Positions 33,480 to 45,300 of a stretch of DNA of 64,000 bases are shown piece by piece. The notes beneath the pieces were generated by a model that made no database searches, was not told where the DNA came from, and worked only from the letters and a program-made list of their open reading frames with translations. How positions within the stretch are numbered: the first letter of the stretch is position 1; every line of letters begins with the position of its first letter. The stretch comes from Enchytraeus crypticus. Lineage: Eukaryota; Annelida; Clitellata; Enchytraeida; Enchytraeidae. The stretch covers positions 937,001-1,001,000 of the forward strand of contig CAJHZI010000807.1 of NCBI GenBank assembly GCA_905160935.1, written 5' to 3'. The position numbers and the translations under genes were made by a program.

Positions 33480-34440
33480 ATGCTATGTGGTTAATGCTAT
33501 GTAGGTAATGATGCTACGTGAGTAATGCTATGTGGATAATGCTATATGAGTGAGTAATGCCATGTGAGTAATGCTATGAGTAATGCTATGTGAGTATTGC
33601 TATATGAGTAATGCTATATGAGTAATGCTATGTGGGTAATGCTATATGAGTAATGCTATATGAGTAATGCTATGAGTAATGCTATGTGAGTATTGCTATA
33701 TGAGTAATGCTATATGAGTAATGCTATGTGGGTAATGCTATGTGGGTAATGCTATATGAGTAATGTTATGTGAGCAATGCTATATGAGTAATGCTATGTG
33801 AGTAATGCTATGAATATTGCTATATATGTGAGTAATGTTATATGAGTAATGCTATATGAGTAATGCTATGTGGGTAATGCTATATGAGTAATGCTATATG
33901 AGTAATGCTTTGAGTAATGCTATGTGAGTATTGCTATGTGAGTATTGCTATATGAGTAATGCTATATGAGTAATGCTATGTGGGTAATGCTATGTGGGTA
34001 ATGCTATATGAGTAATGTTATGTGAGCAATGCTATATGAGTAATGCTATGTGAGTAATGCTATGAATATTGCTATATATGTGAGTAATGTTATATGAGTA
34101 ATGCTATATGAGTAATGCTATGTGGGTAATGCTATATGAGTAATGCTATATGAGTAATGCTTTGAGTAATGAGTAGTATTGCTATGTGAGTATTGCTATA
34201 TGAGTAATGCTATATGAGTAATGCTATGTGGGTAATGCTATGTGGGTAATGCTATATGAGTAATGTTATGTGAGCAATGCTATATGAGTAATGCTATGTG
34301 AGTAATGCTATGAATATTGCTATATATGTGAGTAATGTTATATGAGTAATGCTATGTGAGTAATGCTATATGAGTAGTGCTATGTGTGTAATGCTATGTG
34401 GGTAATGCTATGTGAGTAATAATGTAGGTAATAATATATA
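33480..34440. repeat. 14-bp satellite with about 250-bp higher-order repeat
   Basis: The base unit is GCTATATGAGTAAT with GTGAGT/GTGGGT variants. A marker variant GTTATGTGAGCAAT recurs at about 33765, 34017 and 34265, and long blocks around it are repeated in the same order, so a higher-order unit of about 250 bp is present in roughly three copies. Confidence 0.92.
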
Positions 34441-35555
34441 GCATGGGTAATGTCACGTGGGAAATTCTGTGATTAGTGCTATATCATTTGGGTAATGCTG
34501 CACATGGGTATTCTATGTTGGAAGTGTTGTTGGTAGTGCTATATGGTGAGGGTAATGCTATGTCAGTAATGCGTATTCGTGTGCGTAATGCTACATATGT
34601 GGGTATTGGAGGGCATTTCAGTGAGAGTGATTGTAAAGCCTTATCAGAGATCTACTTTTCTCTTAGGCAGTCATTTGACTGTTGTGATCATAGTTCCCAT
34701 GAGTTAGAATATTTTTTAGTTGGCACATGCACATAATTATGGATTGACAGAAATCTAAGTTATTTTCAAGACAGTGTTTCAAGCTGTCTCAGAGATAACG
34801 CTTGATTGTAGTGTAAAAGATAGTAGAATATGCTATTAATTCAGGTCTGCATTAATTTACACACAGCATTTCTGTTGTGAAATTTCTTGAAGTTCTTGTG
34901 CAGTATCAAAGTTGTGATAGAGAAAATATGTTAATAGGTTACAGATTACATTGTGTGAAGTTGTTTAGTTTCTGTGCTGTTTGTTTTGCATTTATTTAAA
35001 GAATAAAAATGAGACTAAGAGTTTATAATTTATTGTAAACTCTATTGTAGTCTAATATAAAGACTAGTCCAAGTCATTCTTAATAGTGTGACAACAATGT
35101 AGAACAAACTGGACGAAACTAATGTTGTTACAGTTAAAATAATTATAATATATGCATTGGCGTTCTGAATTTAGTCTAATAAGTCCTAAATATATAGATA
35201 AATCTAAACCTTTGTAAATTCCAAATGGGATTTACTTTATTAATAGACTCTCAGTGATACGATATGCTGTGGTATCCAATATGTACTGAGTTATCGCTTA
35301 GTGGCTCCCATTCCCCAGGTCTTACAGGCTCCATTGACTATGCAACTACTTCCTCATGCTCTACACATCACTCAACTGCTGTTCAAGTTGTTTACAAGCT
35401 ATGATATGTTAGTTAGGATATGAGCTCTTAACTTTAAAGTATTATATATTATGTATAGTAATTTTATAGAAATGGTTTGTTGTAAATATAGATAATTCAC
35501 TGCTATATACATTTTCGGAACCTGAATCGTCCTGAAACCTGAAACTTACAATCGT

Positions 35556-35690
35556 CATCATCTTCTTCCCTTGAATCCTAGTTTAACTAGGGTCAGGATA
35601 CGAATAGACTGTCCCTAATCCTTTCTGTCCTACATCATATCATCAGTCAATCCCTTATTTTGAGACTTTTCCATTCGTTTAACCTGAAAA
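35556..35690 (-). repeat. Interspersed repeat family C, truncated minus copy
   Basis: CCCTTGAATCCTAGTTTAAC, GGTCAGGATACGAATAGAC and a TGAGACTTTTCCATTCGTTT end match the family C 3' part. Confidence 0.75.
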
Positions 35691-35804
35691 CTTACAATAA
35701 GATTCTATAAATCAGTCAAGCACTGTGCCTGATTATAAGAATCAACTAACAAAGAGACTGATGATAGCATTGAGAAACCAGCCCAGAAACCCTTATGGTA
35801 AACT

Positions 35805-36085
35805 ACTGATGCTTTGGTAGTAGCTTGCTCATGCAGTATCTTTGTGCTATCATAGTATATTGGATGAAGCTCTGGTAGTAGCTTTCTCATGCAGTATCTT
35901 TGTGCTATCATAGTGTACTGGATGAAGCTCTGGTAGTAGCTTGCTCATGCAGTATCTTAATGCTATCATAGTATATTGGATGAAGCTCTGGTAGTAGCTT
36001 GCTCATGCAGTATCTTTATGCTATCATAGTATATTGGATGAAGCTCTGGTAGTAGCTTGCTCATGCAGTATATTTGTGGTGCCAT
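35805..36085. repeat. 58-bp minisatellite, about 5 copies
   Basis: The unit is TGGTAGTAGCTTGCTCATGC, AGTATCTTTGTGCTATCATA and GTATATTGGATGAAGCTC, with small changes. Spacing is constant. Confidence 0.9.
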
Positions 36086-37552
36086 AGTATACTGGGTGGT
36101 TATAATATATTCAGTGAGCAAGTCACACAACGACTAGGTCTAATTATATATGCACTTTGACCTCATCATGGCTGACCTGATTTACTAATTGGGTCATGCT
36201 GATAGCTAAGTATGCAGATCAATAAGCTAGATTAGCTACTAATAATACCAAGCCTTACAAAGCAGTGTGAACAACAAAGGATTGTTTACACTACCAATGC
36301 AGAAGTCGTGGAATTACCGCGATGTTATCTATTTATAAGTGGCTGATTGAAAGTCTTTGTTTCTTCGTTCCCATGAGAGTACAGGCTGAATGAGCCATTA
36401 CTAAGTATGAAGTAAAATATTCAAAGGCTTCATGTATAAGTGCTGTACTGAGTATGCTATTAGTGTTTGTAAGCAAACGTTTATTGATATCAGAGCGGAA
36501 GTATGTTAGTTGCATACATGTATAATAGTATATACAGTTATAATAACGCTAATAATATCAGTATCATAGTGTTTGCTGTGACTAGTGATCGGTATTCTTT
36601 ATGTTGAGACGGCTGTATTAATTAAGCTGTCCTGTAATTACTTGTACACTAATTTTAATGGTGTGTAATTTTATTATTAATTGTTGCAGTCTATCTGCTT
36701 TTTTGATTTTTATTAGCATTAATCAGCTTATCTCTGCATTTTATTAGTGTCTTTAACAGTTCACTCTATTCTTCCTATTTTAAAATGATTTAAGTTTAAC
36801 TTCATAGCTTCAAGCTGAACTCTCTTTCAATCAGTTTTCTGCCCTTCTTTGCAACAATGATGACATGGTATCTTTTCCGGTACAGCAAACTGCGTGTGAA
36901 CGAGCAATGCAGTAGACGGGACCTTGTTTCTAATCCTTTAATCTCCAGTTCTACCGAATCTCCTGTAGCTCTTGATCTTCTGAGATTGAACTAACGATTT
37001 TGACCTCAGATCATAAAATTTGTAGTCATTAATTATGATTAATCATAACATGAACTTTATTTTATTCTCTGGTCTACTAATTAACCTCCTACATATTGCT
37101 AAAGACTAAAGGCTGCGTGAATTAAACGAGGATATATTTACACTGCTCTTGAAAATTAATTTAAGTTTGGTAGCAGATAATCAAGAATAAATTAGAAAAA
37201 TTTATTTTCTACAGATAAGCTATTTAGAATGCTATTGCACTAGAAAGCTTGAAACTGTTGCACAGGTACACCTATATAATTGAATTGCAGCATTAGATGT
37301 AGTCATTTGGAAGATGTCAAGCTTCCCAGATCAGTTATGTATAACTAGCTAAGATTTAGCTAAAAGCATAGCTAAAAAGAAATTTGTTTCCAGAAAAGAA
37401 GAGGATTCTAATGACTGCAGTTTAGAGAAGCGGCTGTAACTATTTTGGATTTTTGTATTAGGTAATATGTAGTAGACTGATAAAGCTGCTGTTCCCTCCC
37501 ATTCAGCCTGTACTAACACCGGATACATTAGCTCTGGACTTGCAATAGGGAA

Positions 37553-37645
37553 ATGTCGCTGGATAATTACGAGAGAAAAGCCGTTATAGGGAAGGGAAGC
37601 TATGGAGAAGTTTGGCTTGCGCGACACAAGTATGACAAAAAACAG
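37553..37645 (+). CDS. NEK4: NEK4 exon 1: start and glycine-rich loop
   Basis: It starts [20 protein letters not shown] and ends KYDKKQ, donor GTAAAC, phase 0. The ATG at 37553 is the only one ahead of the P-loop in this frame and gives the usual short NEK leader. Confidence 0.93.
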
Positions 37646-39261
37646 GTAAACGATTGATGTCTTCAAACCAAAATTGAATCAATGGAAGTTAAAAATAATA
37701 ATTTAACTTATTATATTGCTGTTTTACTATTATTTACTGAAATAGATTTTTCTTCCTGCACTCTGATCGGTTCAGACAAGAATCGAACCCACGTGAGTTT
37801 TATACACCTCAAATATCGGTTATTTAAAATTTCATGATGCTAGTTGTCGATCCACACAGTAATTGATTGGGATATACTGTTTCAACCTAGTGATCGACGA
37901 AACCTTGTCAGATTAAAGAATTGACTGATTTAACAATTATTTTCTCAAGAGAGCAACTAGTTAATGAATAACCTACAAAGATCATATTAAGCAATATATG
38001 AAATACCACCTTCAACATATTGAGTATGGTTGGAGTCATTCTGTATTTAATATTAGTGCTTTGATTCTGTTCAAATATTCAAGAGAGAGAACATTTGTAG
38101 GAGCTTTAAAGAATTTCAATAGGACTTCCAAAGAACTTTATAGGCCTATCAGATGTCTAGGGTCCCATTAAAAAGTGCAGGACGAAGCCTAGCGTTCTAT
38201 AGGCCGTAAGTTATTTCACAAAAATATCAACAAGTCTAAAATATGAGTGGTCTTTTGATCTATGGCAAATACGTCAAGGCTCTGACCTCTTATACTTCTC
38301 TACAACAGAAGCGGGTTTTACTGTTCCCAAGTTTGATTAATAGAAGACAGAGATGAGAGATGTAACTAGGAGTCTGTTTTATTTAAATAATAACTTATTT
38401 TGAACTTGGATTCTGAATCTATATTGTAATTATCGATATTTTCATATTCGATGACTGTAAAGTTTAGTTTAAAAAGTGAATTGGCCACCGTTTTAACGTG
38501 ATATGATTTGATTTGGGTTACAGATTGGTTAGCACACTTGCTCGAGAAGCAGAAGGCGTTCTATTAATAGTCCAAGCAGGAAGGACTGTATGTGTCAGCA
38601 TAGGCCCTATGTTGTGCTATAAAAACAGACTTCTGTAAATATATCTTGAACCAGTGCACTTCGTGGCATCTTAAGCTCTATTTTTCAATTTCAGTACGTG
38701 CTCAAGAAGATGGATCTGCGCAATGCGTCAAAGCGAGAGAGGTTGGCCGCAGAGCAAGAGGCTCGGCTCCTCTTTGACTTGAAGCATCCAAACATTGTAG
38801 CCTACAGAGACTCGTTTGAGGCGGAGTCAGGGTTTCTCTACATAGTGATGGGCTACTGCGAGGGCGGGGACTTGTACACCAGGCTCAAACAGCAGAAAAA
38901 TGTTCCACTGGAGGAGCAGCAAATAGTGGAGTGGTTTGTGCAGATTGCCATGGCTCTACAGGTGGGTTTCTCTGTGTGATTGACTATAAAGAAATGATTT
39001 CTTTCTTGAAGTGGTTTAGTTGGTGCTTTTAGTTATTATTTAGAATTAAGTAATATCAGTTACTGAGATATTTGCGAATTAGCATTGATCATAGTGTAAT
39101 ATTGTAATATGCATTTTGGATATATTTACGATTTTGTTCTATACTCTTTAATTACCAATATTTACTGTGGTAGCTCTTTTGTGGTCTCCGATTGCTTATT
39201 GATTTCGATTGTTGGTGACGTCCCTGACATCATCCCTGGATGAGGAAACAGACGTTAAACC

Positions 39262-39303
<42 letters not shown>

Positions 39304-42300
39304 CGAATCTCTTTTTTCAGATCTCTCATTCATCAGTTGTTAACGCCTCTGTTGTGAAATTAGCCAGAGTGCAAACAGAACTTAAGTTTCCATTTGAGTA
39401 TTATGTTATTGGCCTCTTGTTAGTACTTATCACTTCTATAGATCAGTAAAAAAATCTTGTGTTAAATTTAGTTATTTTATGAAAGTCCTAGCATCATTCG
39501 TGAAGTTAGAGTGTACTTTATGATAGGTTGTATCATTTTACAATCATTCCTACTTTGCTGTTCTATTTCTAAACAAAAACGCAATAAATTTCTATTGTAT
39601 TTCTCATTATTTAGTACATGCACGAGAAGAAGATACTTCACAGGGATTTAAAGACTCAGAATATTTTTCTAACAAAAAGTAAAATAATCAAAGTGGGTGA
39701 TCTCGGTATAGCAAGGTAAGTCTGCTTGAATTTTCACCGTTCCGTACCATGTGCTGCATCTATGTTCAGCATTTTAGCAGAATATTACGCACACACACAC
39801 TCACACACACACAGACACACATACACACACACACACTTGAAACACACAACTGATCACAGTGATCAACTGATCACAATGATCAACACTGATCACTTTGATC
39901 AACACTAATCACTGTGATCAACAATGATCATAGCAACACTGATCACATGATCAACACTGATCACACGATCAACACTGATCACATGATCAACAATGATCAC
40001 ATGATCAACACTGATCACATGATCAACACTGATCACATGATCAACAATGATCACATGATCAACACTGATCACATGATCAACACTGATCACAGTGATCAAC
40101 ACTGATCACAGTGATCAACACTGATCACTGTGATCAACACTGATCACTGTGATCAACACTGATCACTGTGATCAACATTAGTTATGGTAGGCTGTGGCTT
40201 TGCAGGTCCTTAACTAATAGATATCAATGACAGTAAAATGAAGTTATCAATAACTTGCACACAATGGATCTTTTAGCATGTTTCGGCAGGAAGAAATACT
40301 TGAACACCAAGGTTGTCATTAATATTAATATGTTGATCGTTCAGTTGTCAAACTTTCATACTAAATATCCTTCTTTGTGGTTTACCTTTTAATATTCTTC
40401 ACATTTGACGAGAACATGCAGAGTTTTTTTTCAAATAATCTTAAATTTTAGAAGTTTTTACACTGGTTACACCGAGCCTAGATTGCTAGATGACTTTGTT
40501 CAACAAGCATGGTTTTATGATTGCACTCTGTAGAGTTCTGGAGAGTTCGAGTGACATGGCGACGACTCTGATAGGAACACCTTACTACATGAGTCCTGAA
40601 CTGTTCTCCAATAAACCGTACAGCTTTAAGGTTTGTATCGATCTTATCTGTCATCTATTTGTGGTTGTTCTGACAGCTATCTTTGCACTGAAACGCCGTT
40701 CACTTTTAGAAATTGCTTCATTGAACGTCTGTGGCAGTATTTTCAGATAATATGTGCAACTCTCTTTAAAATATTCATTTTACTGAGCAAAATATTAGGT
40801 GTTTTTGATTGAGTCATTCTGTTTCCTAACTGAGTTCAATTATAATAATATTATGATTTAAATTTATATATTATGTAACGAAATTTGTATGAGATAACGG
40901 TTAAGCTTGTTGACAGTAGTATTCTGATATTCTGTAACTTATGAGAAATGCTTGTATGATGACTTAGTCATGCTCACATTTCGTCTAATGAGAACCTCTT
41001 CATGTACTCCCTAGTGTAGTGTCATAATCCCCTTAGTGTCATAATAATCTCAACCCACATCCTTCTTATGCTTTGTGACTACAGAGATAAATATAAAATA
41101 TATTTCTTAATCATGTCGTTTATCATTGTAAAGGTAATGTTAACGTCAGTTTCCTCACACAAAAGCGATGCCAATGACGGGCGAGCTCAGGATTTGAACC
41201 CCGCACACGCTTATCCGCGATCGAATATCTTACCAACATCGCCACTGGCTCCATTGTATGAATATGGTATTGTTTCGCCATACTGTTGGCATAACTGTGT
41301 TCATGTATTTATGTTGTACAGTCAGATGATGTCTGGGCGCCATCTTGTTGTATAGCTGTGTGCTTATTTATCTTGTATAGTCAGTTGTCTGGGCACCATT
41401 CTGTAGGCATAACTGTGTGTATTTGTGTTGTACAGTCTAATGTCTGGACGCCATGTTGTTGTGTAACTGTGTGTATTTATGTTGTACAATCAAATGTCTG
41501 GACGCCATGTTGTTGTGTATCTGTGTGTATTTATGTTGTACAGTCTAATGTCTGGACGCCATGTTGTTGTGTAACTGTGTGTATTTATGTTGTACAGTCT
41601 AATGTCTAGGCGCCATGTTGTTGTGTAACTGTGTGTATTTATGTTGTACAGTCGGATGTCTTGGCGCCATGTTGTTGTGTGGTTCCCGGACAAAAGCCCC
41701 CCGGACAAAAGCCCTCCCGGATATCATTGATATACACATAACATATTATGTTATTGATAAACACATAATAGATAATTGAGGAGACATTTGTTAACAATGG
41801 AGTTTTTGCCCTTATAGTGTATTGAATTTAATAGGGCCTACTTAAACATTCTCAACAAAAAGAATTTCGGCATGAGCTTTCGAAACGGTTATACATATTA
41901 GCTACAGAGAATTTGGCCAATCGCAAATGTTCTTTTATTATTTGGAAAACTGAATACTATACCGGTGCATAGGCTGTTGCGTCATAATTTGACCTTCGCT
42001 ACAGCGGATAATCAGAGCTGGAGATAGTTAATTGTGTGCATCATCAATTGTTATCTGAGAAATGAGAAATACTAGCTTTACATAATAATAGGCCTACTAT
42101 AATTGCACATAATTATACTGTGATTTCACATAATTATAATTCGTGATTTATAACTAATATAAAATAATTTTGAGGCCATTGAAGTGTTACGCGCTCCATA
42201 GTAGGCCTATATGTAGTAGGCCTATACATTTATTTGTGAATATTTCTCATATCTCGGATCATTCTTGATCATGTACGTCATTATAGAGTGGGTGCAATCA

Positions 42301-45300
42301 TGCAGCTGTTAATCTTATACATGTACACACACACTCTCTCTCTTAGTCTACTGGCAGGTCCATGGCATATAACGTCTCGATCGACTCTTATCTGTCTTTC
42401 GTTTCCTCCTCATGCTCACAGACAAGAGGATTTTTAAATCATCAAGCATGATATACCATTATTCTTGGGGGATTCTGATTATGGCGAGGTGGACCCCTGT
42501 GCCATCCTCAGCTTCGACTAACATTTACTGGGAAAGGGGCGTCAAAACTACAGAATTGTAACATGCAAATAATTATGTTCATGTGTTCAACTGATCTCTG
42601 AAGTCCGGGGGGGCTTTTGTCCAGGGGGACTTTTGTCCAGGGGGGCTTATTTGTCCGGGGGCTTTTGTCCGGGGGGGCTTTTGTTCGGGAGGGCTTTTGT
42701 TCGTACACCTTTTTGTGTAACTGTGTGTATTTATGTTGTGCAGTCGGATGTTTGAGCGCTATGTAGTTGTTTAACTGTGTTTATTTATGTTGTACAGTCA
42801 GAAGTCTGGGCGCCATCCTGATGTATTGCTATGTACATATTTATCCTGTATAGTCAGATGTCTGGGCGCCACGTTGTTGTGTAACTGTGTGTATTTATGT
42901 TGTGCAGTCAGATGTATGAGCGCTATGTAGTTGTATAACTGTGTGTATTTATGTTGTGCAGGCAGCAGTCTGGGCGCCATGCTGTTGTGTAACTGTGTTT
43001 TTTATGTGGTACAGTCAGATGTCTGGGCGCCATGTTGTTGTGTAACTGTGTGTATTTATGTTGTACAGTCGGATGTCTGGGCGCCATGCTGTTGTGTAAC
43101 TGTGTGTATTTATGTTGTACAGTCGGATGTCTGGGCGCCATGTGGTTGTGTAACTGTGTGTATTTATGTTGTACAGTCAAATGTCTGGACGCCATGTGGT
43201 TGTGTAACTGTGTGTATTTATGTTGTACAATCAAATGTCTGGACGCCATGTTGGTGTGTAACTGTGTGTATTTATGTTGTACAATCAAATGTCTGGACGC
43301 CATGTTGGTGTGTAACTGTGTGTATTTATGTTGTACAGTCAGATGTCTGGACGCCATGTTGGTGTGTAACTGTGTGTATTTATGTTGTACAGTCAGATGT
43401 CTGGGCGCTTGGTTGCTGCGTGTACGAGATGACGACTCTGAAGCATGCGTTCAATGCCAAAGATATGAATTCTCTCATGTACAAAGTTCTCAGGGGAAAG
43501 GTGTTCTTAATGATTTTGTTTGTACTTAAGATATTTATGTAGGTTTGCAGTTTGCTTCTTACTTCTTTGATGTTATAATTCATGGAACAACACTTGTGCA
43601 ATATGTACAATTTCTGAATATTATGACCTGCAAATAAACAAACTAAATATTGGTTTTAATTGATTGGAGACTTCCTGTAATATACTTATAACTATTGCAT
43701 TTGTATTATAAATAAGGAAGAAGCATTATTTAGAGAAGTAGCTTTTGAGGTGAATTTATGATGTCCATGACATAACAAGACAGTTAACCGTGGAAAAATA
43801 ATCATACTAACTTCTTCGATTTGATTATTAACTTCTTCGATTTGATTATTTACTTTATTAACTCGTGTTTGGAATATTCCAATGAAAATAATTATGAAAA
43901 ATAAACACATAATAGTTCTCTACTAACTTTCATTATTAGTTCTTAAAATGTCTGAATAGCATGTAAATTTGTTTAATCTTTGACAGAGGAAATCTCTATC
44001 TCATAATTAAGTATCCGAAGTTGATTCTTTTTATAAATTATTTGCATAATTTAGGCTACTTACACAGGTCAACAAAATTAAGCTTTTTTCTCATCAGAGA
44101 TTACAATATAGTTTTCTTAAGTAATATTTGACGCTGATTACAAATCTGTAACCAGAATTTTTCCAGCTCGTATAGTTTTTGAGTTATGACCGATTCAATT
44201 TTAACAATACTAAGCTTAGAATGAATGCATAATCATAAGTTTGTAGTTCTTTTTCTAACAACATCTTTCAGTCAATACAAATAGAAATATGCGAAACTGT
44301 TCTCGTTTGTCACTCACCACATCTTCTATTGTCATGGAGTGAATAGTACTTAATTATAACCATTGTGCGTATTATTTTATGTTGTGCGATTGGTTTGGAT
44401 TATCTCGGTGCAACATCCAGCAGTAGTCTGCCATCATACTCTCATTCCGGAAGTCTTGATAACGATTTTCCATTCCTTTAATATCTTGGTGAAACCACTC
44501 ACCCTGTTCATCACTGACTGCACTAAGGTTTTCTGAGAAGAAATCTAGGTGTGAATGAACAAAATGAATCTTCAAAGACATTCTACAATCCATCTCTTTG
44601 TAAGCAACTAGCAAATTCTGGATTCCTTGTCTGTAGTCCGGAGACTTGTTGTTCCTAAGAAGTTTTCACAAATCCATCTGAAGGCTTGCCATGCTTTTAG
44701 TTCTGAGGTATTGAGGCACAGAAAGCAACATTTTTTTGTGAAACCACCTTGCATTCCCATCAACATTTCAATTACCTTGAGATCGCAGCAGATATGCCAC
44801 TGATGGTTTTTGAACTGGATGGCCTCTAGAATTATATTCATATTCTCGTAGGATTCCTTGAGGTGTACGGAGTGGGCTACACGGTTACACAGTTCGGAAT
44901 ACATGGTTTTACAGTTCCATTATGCAAAAGAACGGCTTTCAGGCTTCGCTTAGAAGAATCGATAAATAACCGCCACTCAGATGGTACATGTGCCTACATT
45001 AAGCTTGTGAAAAGCCCATTAATGTCATTGCAAAAACACAGTGGACCGTCTACTGTGAAGAATACTGCCAATTCAAGGTTTCTTTTTCTATAGTGACTTA
45101 TGCGAACATCGTTCTTAAGTAAGTTCATTTCTTTCAGCCTGGACGCAAGAAGCTCCGCTTTTTCTTTCGAAAGAATCAAGTCTCTGACGAGATCATTCAA
45201 CTCATCTTGGTTGAGTGTCTATGGTTCCAGACTCTCCTCGATTAAATCAGGATCAGTTGAAGATGGTGAGTTATGTGCTGCTGCTGTCGCGTTATCATCT

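Larger units (their letters stand above)
34441..37552. other. Intergenic region upstream of NEK4
   Basis: No coding exon was recognised. It holds a family C fragment and a 58-bp minisatellite (listed separately). The 86-codon frame at 34476-34736 is a tail of the satellite and has no homology I recognise. The NEK4 transcription start is probably within the last few hundred bases; no clear TATA box was picked out. Confidence 0.5.
41293..43400 (+). repeat. 54-bp minisatellite built from the NEK4 exon 5 acceptor and exon start
   Basis: The unit is TGTATTTATGTTGTACAG, TCAGATGTCTGGGCGCC and ATGTTGTTGTGTAACTGTG, that is, the intron end with its AG, the first exon bases (encoding SDVWA) and a spacer. 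About 7 units lie left of an inserted MITE (41681-42709) and about 11-12 right of it, up to the real exon. The 54-bp period keeps one frame open through the right-hand array and into the kinase exon. Confidence 0.93.

Noticed and set aside
33480-36085. Regular repeats that could suggest a CRISPR array
   Set aside because: Units are contiguous with no unique spacers, and the genome is animal.
42923-43357. 144-codon minus-strand frame of the [16 protein letters not shown] type
   Set aside because: It is the antisense of the 54-bp minisatellite; the plus frame leads into a conserved kinase exon, the minus frame leads nowhere.
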